Shown here: in pieces, positions 14,649 through 21,895 of the stretch
How positions within the stretch are numbered: position 1 is the stretch's first letter
How the letters are laid out: every line of letters starts with the position of its first letter
DNA from: Pseudomonadota bacterium
Lineage (GTDB): Bacteria; Bdellovibrionota; Bacteriovoracia; Bacteriovoracales; Bacteriovoracaceae
Assembly: GCA_027487685.1 (NCBI GenBank)
Contig: JAIYDC010000110.1
Span: 1-64,000 of the forward strand
Direction of reading: 5' to 3'
DNA: 64,000 bases
Notes under the pieces: model-generated
Database searches by the model: none
What the model saw: only the letters and a program-made list of their open reading frames with translations
Told to the model about the DNA's origin: nothing
Made by a program: the position numbers and the translations under genes

Positions 14649-15410
14649 CTACTTTAAATCTACAACTGCAGCAGCGTTGCCGTTGTAGAGGAACCAGTTA
14701 AAGGCCCGGGCCTCAAATCGAAGTCCGTTTGAGTCACGGACATAAAAAGCCCCGCGCTCATTGCATTCTTCTTTTTCGATTTGGTAGCACTGTCCCTTCA
14801 CCCTGTCATCATACCCAACGATCAAGACCACGTGCCAGTAGTCGTCGTCATTATAATTCACGATAACTGGTGAACGTCTTTCCCGGAGTGTTTTTTTGAC
14901 CAGATCAATGTCCACCTGGGAAAGGACTCTGGTGGCGTACTTCTTGCCCTTGGCAAACAGGAGTTCTGTTTTAACCTGGGGAATGCTCAATCGGGGAAGA
15001 TTTGGGAAGTTCGGGTGCCGGTCCCAGACTGAAAAGTTATCTGTTCCATCACTGTTTTTCGCGGAGAACGGCCACTGTGAAATGTGAACGCCCTCTCCGT
15101 AATTGAATCTCCGGACTGCGTCCTCGATGAAATGGTAGGTCGGGGACCGACGGTCGCGCCAGTCCCGCTGCCAGATGAGGAAGGATTCGGCGAGGTCGTT
15201 TTTAGATCCCGGCCTTGGATTCTTGATGCCATCTTTCTGGTTTAGTAAGAGCTCCATCGCTCCTGTTGAGGCCATGAAGAGGCAGGTGTTGGTTTCACCC
15301 TGATCTGGTGCGGCCATGACGTAAGGGAGGAGTTCCTTGTAAGCTGACGGAAGTTCAGCGAGAACCGAGGTCGAGAAAGCGACGAGGAAAGGGGCTGCAT
15401 ATTTTTTCAT
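14649..15410 (-). CDS. Exported papain-like cysteine protease
   Basis: 253 residues from ATG 15410, where a signal peptide begins (MKKYAAPFLVAFSTSVLA); no good ribosome site, so the start may be leaderless. Active-site order is that of peptidase family C1: Gln37 and Cys43 in PDQGETNTCLFMAS, His193 in DDDYWHVVLIVGYDD, Asn228 in VRDSNGLRFEARAFNW. The distance from signal to Cys43 is short, so there is no classical inhibitory pro-domain. A secreted protease of this kind could act on host, prey or envelope proteins. Confidence 0.8.
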   Translation of the reverse strand: MKKYAAPFLVAFSTSVLAELPSAYKELLPYVMAAPDQGETNTCLFMASTGAMELLLNQKDGIKNPRPGSKNDLAESFLIWQRDWRDRRSPTYHFIEDAVRRFNYGEGVHISQWPFSAKNSDGTDNFSVWDRHPNFPNLPRLSIPQVKTELLFAKGKKYATRVLSQVDIDLVKKTLRERRSPVIVNYNDDDYWHVVLIVGYDDRVKGQCYQIEKEECNERGAFYVRDSNGLRFEARAFNWFLYNGNAAAVVDLK

Positions 15411-15551
15411 AGGGGCGCAGTTTACTGAGGGCACTGTCCCATTGCCCATGGCCTGTGAAAAAAACACCTGTTTTGAGTCTATGACCCATTCTGACTTGAA
15501 AACCCAGTATAATCCATGGTCTAGTGGGCCAAGGTCATGAAAGGGTGTTGA

Positions 15552-15878
15552 ATGAAGCTCTTCTATTTGATTTTTTTAGTTTTCCTTATGCCGAGTGCCT
15601 GGGCCAAGCCATGTGTAGTTTTCGGCATATCTGACAGTCCCCAGAAGCTCACCTGTGTTTTTAAAACAATCCAAATCAGGCTCTCTTGTCAGCAGGGAAC
15701 ATACTTCCTGAATCAAGGCCGTGTCTCCTCTGCCTACCATATGGAGGTGGAGTCGGGGCCCGTGCCATTAGTTTTTAAGACCACTGGGCTCGAGCTCATC
15801 CTTTACCTTCAGTCGAAGGTTGAGGTCCTTGCGGAGCTTGAACAAGAGGGGCGTGTGCTCAAAGGCGAGTGCCGCTAG
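15552..15878 (+). CDS. Small exported cysteine-containing protein
   Basis: 108 residues with signal peptide MKLFYLIFLVFLMPSAWA and AAAGGGTG upstream. The mature part has Cys residues near positions 21, 35, 46 and 107 that could form disulphides, and a beta-rich pattern. No family recognised. It lies between two reverse-strand genes, so it is probably transcribed alone. Confidence 0.65.
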   Translation: MKLFYLIFLVFLMPSAWAKPCVVFGISDSPQKLTCVFKTIQIRLSCQQGTYFLNQGRVSSAYHMEVESGPVPLVFKTTGLELILYLQSKVEVLAELEQEGRVLKGECR

Positions 15879-15896
15879 CTCTTTTGCCTCCTCCTC

Positions 15897-16235
15897 TCAC
15901 GAGTTCACCTCACGGACAATTACCTTCACGACCCCGCAAATGAGGTCATCGATGTTCTTGCGCTTATCCACCCGGAATGGCCTCACCTCCTCATCGAGGA
16001 AGGTGACTACAAGTCCGCTAGGCCCAGGTCTTGCCGAGAGGTCTATCAGGAGCTTGTCCTGGCGAAAGACCCCCAAATGCGGGAAGTCACTTTGCACCGT
16101 TATAAGCTTCAGACTTGGGTTTCCTACTCCGTAGCGTTCGTCAAAAGAAAGGGGCTTTTGCGCAAACTCCGAGCAGGGGCTTTGGAAGCCTGTCAGGAGT
16201 TCTTCTTTAATCGTGGCAGATTCATAAATTCTCAT
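15897..16235 (-). CDS. UmuD-like protein with altered active-site region
   Basis: 112 residues from ATG 16235. The N-terminus has LLTGFQSPCSEFAQKPLS, equivalent to the UmuD cleavage segment CGFPSPAADYVEQ, with Thr-Gly at the scissile position. It is followed by a shortened S24-like core: GVFRQDKLLIDLSA, VVTFLDEEVRPFRV and DLICGVVKVIVREV. The catalytic Ser (normally in SGDSM) and Lys (FTVKKL) are not recognisable at their usual places. It lies divergent to the second UmuD-like gene and umuC. It may be a regulatory or structural partner of polymerase V, or decaying. Assignment is from alignment by eye. Confidence 0.6.
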   Translation of the reverse strand: MRIYESATIKEELLTGFQSPCSEFAQKPLSFDERYGVGNPSLKLITVQSDFPHLGVFRQDKLLIDLSARPGPSGLVVTFLDEEVRPFRVDKRKNIDDLICGVVKVIVREVNS

Positions 16236-16280
16236 ATGACTACAATTACGGAAAATATACGGAATAGCAAGAAATACCTC

Positions 16281-16308
16281 TTGCTTGTACGTAAAGGTTA
16301 CGTATACT
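16281..16308 (+). promoter_or_regulatory. Promoter with palindromic operator of the umuD-like/umuC operon
   Basis: TTGCTT (16281-16286), 16 nt, TATACT (16303-16308), with ATG 16316 only 7 nt further. A perfect palindrome TACGTAA-AGG-TTACGTA (16288-16304) fills the spacer and touches the -10. Upstream, TACGGAA is repeated near 16246-16264. A repressor, possibly a LexA-type protein, is the expected ligand. The half-sites are in the order GTAA-N3-TTAC. Confidence 0.55.
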
Positions 16309-16315
16309 GACTTTT

Positions 16316-16597
16316 ATGCAGGATTCCTTTTCTCTGGATGAACTGATTCTCGCCGATCGTCAAAGCACTTACCTCGTACGGGTCACGGGTAAGCGCCATC
16401 GCCTTAATCTTCTGCCCGGAGACTTCCTGGTAGTGGATAAGAACCTCCCCCTTAAGAAAGATAAGCTGGCGTTGCTGGTGGTGAAGGGGAAATTTCGCAT
16501 TGACCTTGTTTCCGAGGAGCTTCTGCGCTGCCACGAGCCTCAGAGCGGTGACTTTATCTGGGGCATGGTGAGAACAGTCGTGAGGGAATTAAAATGA
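16316..16597 (+). CDS. UmuD'-like polymerase V accessory protein lacking catalytic residues
   Basis: 93 residues, shorter than UmuD (139) or processed UmuD' (115). The sequence begins at the point where processed UmuD starts (FSLDELILADRQSTYLVRVT) and continues LLPGDFLVVDKNLPLKKDKL, LLVVKGKFRIDLV and GMVRTVVREL. The position of the catalytic Ser motif reads TGKRH and the Lys position reads RIDLV, so self-cleavage should be impossible. It would act as an already-processed partner of UmuC. Its TGA overlaps the umuC ATG (ATGA), so translation is coupled. No Shine-Dalgarno; promoter 7 nt upstream. Confidence 0.7.
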   Translation: MQDSFSLDELILADRQSTYLVRVTGKRHRLNLLPGDFLVVDKNLPLKKDKLALLVVKGKFRIDLVSEELLRCHEPQSGDFIWGMVRTVVRELK

Positions 16598-17850
16598 AGT
16601 ATGTTGCCTTAGTTGATTGCAATTCTTTCTACTGTTCGTGTGAGAAGATCTTCCGTCCCGAGCTACGGAACCGGCCGGTCATCGTCCTATCAAATAACGA
16701 CGGTGCTGCGATCGCCTTTACGAAGGAGGCGAAGGCACTTGGCCTGGGGCAGATGTGCGAGGCCTTCTTCAAGCTTCGGGATTTGGTGAAGAAGCATGAC
16801 ATCGCGGTCTTTTCCTCCAACTATACTCTCTACGACGACATCTCGAAGCGAGTGATGAACGTCCTGCGCGAGTTCTCTCCGCGCGTCGAGGTTTACTCCG
16901 TCGACGAAGCCTTCGTGGAAATTGAGGCAGCCTCAGCAATTGATCTTGAGGCCCTGGGACAAAAGATGCGGATGGAGATTTTTCGCAAAGTGGGGATTCC
17001 GGTGGGAGTGGGGATCTCCCACACGAAGGTGCTCGCTAAGATCGCCAATAAGCTTTCAAAAAAGCATACGGGAGTCTGTGTCCTCGTCGATGGGCCGCAG
17101 ATCGAGCGTACGCTGCGAGACTTTCCGGTAAGAGACATTTGGGGAATTGGGGCGCGCTCGGCAGTTAAACTCAACATGCTTGATATCAAAACTGCCTATG
17201 AGTTTAGGGTCTTCGAGAACACGGCGATGATCCAGAAGCTTCTCACGAAGGTAGGACGTGAGATTCAGGACGAGCTCCGAGGCATCAACTGCCTCTCCCT
17301 CGAAGCGCCGGAGGATAAGAAGAACACAGGAAACTCGCGCAGCTTCGGGCACGACCTTTACACTAAAAGAGAGCTTCGTGAGGCCCTGGCCCAGTTCGCC
17401 AGTAATGCCGCTCAGAAGCTCAGGAATCAGCAGAGTGTGTGCTTTAGCATGAGTGCTTTTATCTGCACTAACCCCTTCAAAAACGGGCCACAGTATTTTG
17501 GTGAAGCAGGAGTACGGTTCACCTCGGGAACCAGCGATACTCTGAAGCTTATTGCCGGTGCTCATGAGATCCTCGAGGAGATTTATAGGCCGGGGCTTGG
17601 GTATAAAAAGGGTGGTGTGCTTTTGAATCATATCGTCCCCAAAAAGGAGTGTCAGATGGATCTTTTTAACAAGGACCCTTCGGATAATGGGTCTTTGAAC
17701 CATGTGGTTGACATCATCAATAAGAAGTTTGGTCCCCACACGATCAAAAGTGCCGCCTGCGGAATTGAGCAGGAGTGGAAGACTATCCGGGCGCATATCT
17801 CCCGGCAGTACACCACGGAGTGGAGCGAGCTCCTTGAGGTCGAGTTATGA
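16594..17850 (+). CDS. umuC: DNA polymerase V catalytic subunit UmuC (Y family)
   Basis: 418 residues, full length for UmuC (about 422). Carries out error-prone DNA synthesis across lesions. Metal-binding acids are present: Asp8 in VALVDCNSFYCSCEK and Asp104-Glu105 in YSVDEAFVEI. VIVLSNNDGAAIAFTKEAK, GVGISHTKVLAKIANKLSKK and WGIGARSAVKL (helix-hairpin-helix) are typical, as is a C-terminal little-finger region. It overlaps the UmuD'-like gene by 4 nt. Expected to be induced by DNA damage through the palindromic operator upstream. Confidence 0.95.
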   Translation: MKYVALVDCNSFYCSCEKIFRPELRNRPVIVLSNNDGAAIAFTKEAKALGLGQMCEAFFKLRDLVKKHDIAVFSSNYTLYDDISKRVMNVLREFSPRVEVYSVDEAFVEIEAASAIDLEALGQKMRMEIFRKVGIPVGVGISHTKVLAKIANKLSKKHTGVCVLVDGPQIERTLRDFPVRDIWGIGARSAVKLNMLDIKTAYEFRVFENTAMIQKLLTKVGREIQDELRGINCLSLEAPEDKKNTGNSRSFGHDLYTKRELREALAQFASNAAQKLRNQQSVCFSMSAFICTNPFKNGPQYFGEAGVRFTSGTSDTLKLIAGAHEILEEIYRPGLGYKKGGVLLNHIVPKKECQMDLFNKDPSDNGSLNHVVDIINKKFGPHTIKSAACGIEQEWKTIRAHISRQYTTEWSELLEVEL

Positions 17851-17889
17851 AGGGCCTTCTCAGAGCGAAAAAAGTTCAGACGCTTCCCG

Positions 17890-17980
17890 TTGGCCAATAG
17901 GTACGGACCCTTGGCCAAGGATCGCCTTTAATAATAGTTTATTTTTAGATATCAACAGAAACCCAATTTTGTGGCATAAT
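17890..17980 (+). promoter_or_regulatory. Paired TTGGCCAA palindromes and putative promoter
   Basis: TTGGCCAA occurs at 17890-17897 and 17911-17918, exactly 21 bp (two helical turns) apart. Downstream, TCAACA (17952-17957), 17 nt and CATAAT (17975-17980) make a plausible promoter for the receiver gene at 18046. Confidence 0.4.
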
Positions 17981-18045
17981 CGCCAGCACTCGGAAATTCC
18001 GGAGTTAAGATCGACCTCTTTACCTATTAGGGCAACTCCCAAGAA

Positions 18046-18405
18046 ATGAGAAAGCTGATCCTTGTTGTAGAAGATGATACCTCCATAAGAGAGCTCCTTG
18101 TTGAACTCCTCGAAAGCGAGGGCTACGGCGTGGTTTCAGCAGTGAATGGTCTTGAAGCTTTGAAGTGCCTGGAATCGGGCCCGCTGCCGGATCTCATCTT
18201 AATTGATCTTATGATGCCAGTCATGGACGGTTATTCATTTCGCACGGAGCAGTTGAAGAATGCAAGCTGGTCCAGAATCCCGACCGTCGTCATGTCGGCC
18301 GAGGCCAACGCTAAAGAGAAGATGAAAAATTTCAACATCACGGCGTTTCTCAGTAAGCCCGTGGAACTCGATACGATTCTAAAAACCGTCGCCCGCTTCT
18401 CCTGA
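18046..18405 (+). CDS. Stand-alone receiver protein (CheY-like)
   Basis: 119 residues, a single receiver domain: acidic EDD near residue 9, phospho-acceptor Asp in LILIDLMMPVMDG, Thr/Ser position VVMSAEA, Lys in FLSKPVELD. No output domain or linked kinase. It is followed 25 nt later by an ArsC-family gene. The partner kinase is unknown; the histidine kinase at 45668-46501 has no receiver neighbour and is one candidate in this window. Confidence 0.92.
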   Translation: MRKLILVVEDDTSIRELLVELLESEGYGVVSAVNGLEALKCLESGPLPDLILIDLMMPVMDGYSFRTEQLKNASWSRIPTVVMSAEANAKEKMKNFNITAFLSKPVELDTILKTVARFS

Positions 18406-18430
18406 ACGGGTGCTCTGCGAGGCCCACTTC

Positions 18431-18781
18431 ATGATACGACTCTTTGGAATACCTAATTGCGATACCGTTAAAAAAGCTCGAGCTTTCTTTGAGTCTCGGG
18501 ATATGGAATACGAATTCACGGACTTTAAAAAAACTCCTCCAACGGATGCTGAGCTTGAGCGTTGGGAGAAGGCCTACGGGGGGCCGCCCGTGAATACTCG
18601 GGGTACTACCTATCGAAAATGTAAAGATGCCTACGAAGCATTGGCTGAAAGTGAGCGGAGAATGTTTGTAGCGGCCAATCCCTCACTCATTAAGCGTCCC
18701 GTCGTCGAGTGTGATGGGGTACCAGTCACTTTCGGATTTGACGAAGCTACTTATGGAGACTTGTTCTGTGGGCCTCGATAA
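18431..18781 (+). CDS. ArsC/Spx-family thioredoxin-fold protein (YffB-like)
   Basis: 116 residues from ATG 18431. Begins MIRLFGIPNCDTVKKARAFF with the single active-site Cys of the family, then YEFTDFKKTPP and IKRPVVECDG, the RPVV motif of ArsC and YffB. This length and pattern fit YffB, which is related to arsenate reductase but is thought to work as a glutathione- or thiol-dependent reductase. No ars genes are nearby, so an arsenate role is not suggested. Its 3' end overlaps the next gene by 14 nt. Confidence 0.88.
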   Translation: MIRLFGIPNCDTVKKARAFFESRDMEYEFTDFKKTPPTDAELERWEKAYGGPPVNTRGTTYRKCKDAYEALAESERRMFVAANPSLIKRPVVECDGVPVTFGFDEATYGDLFCGPR

Positions 18782-20222
18782 AATTCGCGAGTACCTCAAA
18801 GAGTACTCCTACCTAAAAAGTCTTAAGTCTCTTCTTGAGTGGGATTCAGAGACTTATATGCCCTCAGGGGCGATTGATGACCGCGCTGAGCGACTCGCCT
18901 ACGTGCAAGGAAAGATCCATGCGCACATGTCATCACGCAAGTACCAAGCACTCCTCGAGGCCTTTGAGTCCGGCAAGCTCTCACGCCACGAACACTCTCT
19001 TGCTCGTGAGTTACGTTGGGATTTTAACCTGTTTAAGGCCCTTCCCCCACGGCACGTGAAGGAACTCACTCATGCCCAGGCGATCGCCACCCACGCGTGG
19101 GCCCAGGCGCGAAAGAAGAACGACTGGATGGGCTTTAGGCCTCACCTCCAAAAACTTATCGATTTGAAGCGCCGGGAGACCACTTTTTATGGCGGGACCA
19201 ATCCCTATGACTCGCTCCTGAGTTTGCACGACAAAGAGTTCAATTCGGCACAGATCAATGGCCTTTTTAACGAACTTAAGCTCGGGCTCTTAAAGCTTAC
19301 GCGGGAGGTACAGGCCGATCAGCGGTACGTCGCCGTCAAGGATCTTAAGGGGCCCTTCGCGATTGATAAACAGCGGGAACTTTCACTCCGCGTGGCCCGG
19401 ATTTTTGGACTTCCAGAGGCGAATTCAAGGCTCGACGTTTCTACTCATCCTTTTAGCATCAACCTCTCTCCCAAAGACCAGCGCATCACGACACGTTACT
19501 CCTTGCTAGATCTCGATTCGCTCTCAAGCACGATGCATGAGGTGGGCCACGCCCTCTATGAGCTGAACCTTCCAGCAGAATGGGAGGGAACCCCGTTCCA
19601 GGAGGCAGTCTCGCTGTCGGTGCATGAATCACAATCCCGCTTCTGGGAAAATGTGGTAGGCCGCTCCCGCGAGTTCTGTGAGTATCTTCACCCTGAGGTC
19701 GAGCGGCTCTTTCCGAAGGCGATGAAGCGCGTGAGTCCCGAGGAGCTCTTCCTCGTTATGAACAAGTCCGTCCCCAACCTCATCCGAGTAGAGTCCTCAG
19801 AGCTGTATTATAATCTTCACGTCATCATCCGCTTTGAGCTCGAGGAACAGATCTTCAATCATAAGCTAAACGCTGCCGATCTTCCCGAACTTTGGAACCA
19901 GAAGTACCGTGATTACCTCGGTCTTGTTCCAACGGACTACGCCCATGGCGTCCTTCAGGATTCCCACTGGGCGGGGGCCGCCTTCGGTTATTTTCCGACG
20001 TACGCGCTCGGTAATCTCATTTCAGGGAGTCTTTACCAGCGGATGAAGCGTGAATTGCGCGGCTTCCGGAAAGACCTCCGCTCTGGTGAACTCCAGCGAA
20101 TTGGAGCGTTTCTGAAGACACATGTTCATGAAAAGGGCCGGAGTGTGACCGCGGTCGATTTAGTTGGAAAAATCGACGTTAAGGATTATCTTAGTTATCT
20201 CAAAGAAAAGTTCAGGAGCTAG
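18768..20222 (+). CDS. M32-family metallocarboxypeptidase
   Basis: About 484 residues from GTG 18768, preceded by GGAG; ATG 18753 is an alternative without a site. Thermostable carboxypeptidase 1 family: zinc motif HEVGH (His257, Glu258, His261) in STMHEVGHALYELNLP, then HESQSRFWENVVGRS, YYNLHVIIRFELE and HWAGAAFGYFPTYALGN, all family signatures. Removes C-terminal residues from peptides in the cytoplasm. Length matches the family (about 490-500). Overlap with the ArsC-like gene suggests translational coupling. Confidence 0.94.
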   Translation: MGLDKIREYLKEYSYLKSLKSLLEWDSETYMPSGAIDDRAERLAYVQGKIHAHMSSRKYQALLEAFESGKLSRHEHSLARELRWDFNLFKALPPRHVKELTHAQAIATHAWAQARKKNDWMGFRPHLQKLIDLKRRETTFYGGTNPYDSLLSLHDKEFNSAQINGLFNELKLGLLKLTREVQADQRYVAVKDLKGPFAIDKQRELSLRVARIFGLPEANSRLDVSTHPFSINLSPKDQRITTRYSLLDLDSLSSTMHEVGHALYELNLPAEWEGTPFQEAVSLSVHESQSRFWENVVGRSREFCEYLHPEVERLFPKAMKRVSPEELFLVMNKSVPNLIRVESSELYYNLHVIIRFELEEQIFNHKLNAADLPELWNQKYRDYLGLVPTDYAHGVLQDSHWAGAAFGYFPTYALGNLISGSLYQRMKRELRGFRKDLRSGELQRIGAFLKTHVHEKGRSVTAVDLVGKIDVKDYLSYLKEKFRS

Positions 20223-20226
20223 AAAC

Positions 20227-20571
20227 ATGGAAGAGTTGTTCCTCGGAGTGATGGATCTTCAGGAAGCGAAGAACCACCAGTTTAAACTTAAAGGTCTAGG
20301 TGTGGCGATTGAGCTCAGGACTAACGATAAGACCTGCTCGACGGGTGGCTGTAAAGTTACAGTAGAAGTCTGGGGGAGAGAAGGGGACCGGGAAGTTCTA
20401 GTGAACCACTTTCAGAGTGATTACAAGAAACATGTCATGGGGCACGAGCCCAATTTCGAGCACCTCTCTGCGGTCTTCGATCCCTCCCTGGCCGAGGTCA
20501 CGTGCCAGGCCTGCGGTGCGAAGTTCTCACCTTCAATGAGCGAGTGCCCGGACTGCGGGCTGTGCTATTAG
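20227..20571 (+). CDS. Unknown protein with C-terminal zinc ribbon
   Basis: 114 residues from ATG 20227 (AGGAG upstream). The last 25 residues form a CxxC...CxxC zinc ribbon (CQACGAKFSPSMSECPDCG). The rest is a beta-rich domain with a CSTGGCKVTVEVW segment whose two Cys may also bind metal. It follows the carboxypeptidase gene by 4 nt, so the genes are probably co-transcribed. No family recognised. Its end overlaps the convergent arfB gene by 4 nt. Confidence 0.75.
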   Translation: MEELFLGVMDLQEAKNHQFKLKGLGVAIELRTNDKTCSTGGCKVTVEVWGREGDREVLVNHFQSDYKKHVMGHEPNFEHLSAVFDPSLAEVTCQACGAKFSPSMSECPDCGLCY

Positions 20572-20969
20572 TAGTCTCCGCGTCGCTGTCTTTTTTTATC
20601 ACCGTCGCGCTTTTTTGAATCCAATCGTTTCAAAACCGCACTGCGTTTCGGCTTCGTTTTTTTTCTAAGCTTCGGGGGCCTTCGGACCTCCTCGAGCATC
20701 TCATGGAGTTTCTCGATGCAGTCGTCCATGTTGGCCTTTTGTGAGCGGTGCCTCTGGCCCACGATCTGGATCAGGCCATTATCCAGAAAAATTTGACTAA
20801 AGCGCTCACGCAGACGGTCGATCACCCCAGGAGAGCAGGCGCTGGTGGTTGACGGATCCCAGGAGAGGGTGACCTTCGAATTGACCTTATTCACGTTCTG
20901 ACCCCCAGCGCCGCCGCTTCGGGAGAACGAAAAAGTGAGCTCTGAAAAAGGTATTATAATCCTGTCCAT
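20568..20969 (-). CDS. arfB: Ribosome-rescue peptidyl-tRNA hydrolase ArfB
   Basis: 133 residues from ATG 20969; the longer frame upstream overlaps the GIY-YIG gene and is rejected. Contains the release-factor loop SRSGGAGGQNVNKVNSKV with GGQ at about residues 22-24. The basic C-terminal tail (KLRKKTKPKRSAVLKRLDSKK) enters the mRNA channel of stalled ribosomes. ArfB (YaeJ) hydrolyses peptidyl-tRNA on ribosomes without a stop codon. Usual length 140. Divergent from the GIY-YIG gene with an 18-nt gap. Confidence 0.93.
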   Translation of the reverse strand: MDRIIIPFSELTFSFSRSGGAGGQNVNKVNSKVTLSWDPSTTSACSPGVIDRLRERFSQIFLDNGLIQIVGQRHRSQKANMDDCIEKLHEMLEEVRRPPKLRKKTKPKRSAVLKRLDSKKRDGDKKRQRRGDY

Positions 20970-20987
20970 AAGAGTTAAGATGATACC

Positions 20988-21257
20988 ATGATGGCGCCTC
21001 CTTGGATTGTATATATCATCAGGAACGAGCGCGGGCACTACTACACGGGCATTACGACTGATCTTAAGCGCCGTTTCCGCGAACACTCCGGCACCAAGGC
21101 CGGTGCTAAGTTTTTTCGGTCGGGAGCTCCAGTTGAGGTCGTCTGGCAGCGGGAGTTCCCGAATCGCTCTGAGGCCACTAAGTTCGAGTGCTACGTGAAG
21201 TGTTTGACCCGGGCCCAAAAAGAGGGGCTCATCAACGATAGGAGAACGGCATGTTAA
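20988..21257 (+). CDS. GIY-YIG nuclease-domain protein (YhbQ-like)
   Basis: 89 residues. GIY-YIG core: WIVYIIRNERGHYYTGITTD, DLKRRFREHSG, FRSGAPVEVVWQ and ATKFECYVKCLTRAQK, with the catalytic Arg and Glu positions present. This matches small YhbQ/UPF0213 proteins, structure-specific nucleases of uncertain role. No ribosome site precedes the ATG. Overlaps the next gene by 7 nt. Confidence 0.9.
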   Translation: MMAPPWIVYIIRNERGHYYTGITTDLKRRFREHSGTKAGAKFFRSGAPVEVVWQREFPNRSEATKFECYVKCLTRAQKEGLINDRRTAC

Positions 21258-21823
21258 CACTTTCCTGTGCCCTGATCTTTCGGGCCTCCGGTTGGACCAT
21301 GCGCTCAGCACTCCCCGCTGAGCTCAGGTCATTCATTTTTCTCGGCGCTCCCCACACCTCCAATCATGACTTTATACCTGCGATGGCAGTTGCCCATCAT
21401 TTGCGGCGAAACGCGAAATTCGTTATCAAAGATGACTGGTTAAAGTTTCCTATGGGGACTCTGATGAAGCGGATGGGGGCCATCGGCATCGATCGTCGCC
21501 GGATTCGGGAGGAGGGGAGCGGCAGTAACACGGATCTGATGGCCGATCTTTTCCGGCAGCATCCGGAGCTTGTGCTTATGATTGCTCCCGAGGGGACTCG
21601 TGGCCCGACGAAAGAGTGGAAAACAGGCTTTTACTACATCGCAAAAAAGGCAGCAGTGCCGATCGTCCTTGGCTACGCGGACTTCGCCAAGAAGGAAGCG
21701 GGAACTGGTCTGGTTATTTACCCGACAGATTTTGATAAGGATATGCGGACAATCATGAACTTCTACTGCTCGGTAACACCCAAGTGGCCACAGAATTTTC
21801 AGGTGGATCAGCGGTACTCATAA
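21251..21823 (+). CDS. PlsC-like lysophospholipid acyltransferase
   Basis: 190 residues; AGGAG 7 nt before ATG 21251. Catalytic block APHTSNHDFIPA (HxxxxD as HTSNHD) and APEGTRGPTKEWKTGFYYIA (EGTR) define a glycerolipid acyltransferase. GAIGIDRRR lies between, as in the small PlsC-type proteins of Bacteroidetes and Bdellovibrio-like bacteria. Transfers acyl chains to lysophosphatidate or a related lipid at the inner membrane. No N-terminal membrane helix is evident. Shorter than typical PlsC (about 240). Confidence 0.88.
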   Translation: MLTLSCALIFRASGWTMRSALPAELRSFIFLGAPHTSNHDFIPAMAVAHHLRRNAKFVIKDDWLKFPMGTLMKRMGAIGIDRRRIREEGSGSNTDLMADLFRQHPELVLMIAPEGTRGPTKEWKTGFYYIAKKAAVPIVLGYADFAKKEAGTGLVIYPTDFDKDMRTIMNFYCSVTPKWPQNFQVDQRYS

Positions 21824-21895
21824 TTCGTTTTTTCTTAATACTTTTCCTGCTATTCTCGAGTAAGGTTTCCCTTAAGAGTAGCCGATTGGCTGTCC

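Noticed and set aside
16288-16304. Bdellovibrio-type LexA box (TTAC-N3-GTAA)
   Set aside because: The half-sites are present but in the opposite order (GTAA-N3-TTAC), so identity as a LexA site cannot be claimed.
20568-21311. 247-codon reverse frame as a fusion ending in ArfB
   Set aside because: The N-terminal 114 codons are the shadow of the GIY-YIG gene; ArfB starts at 20969.
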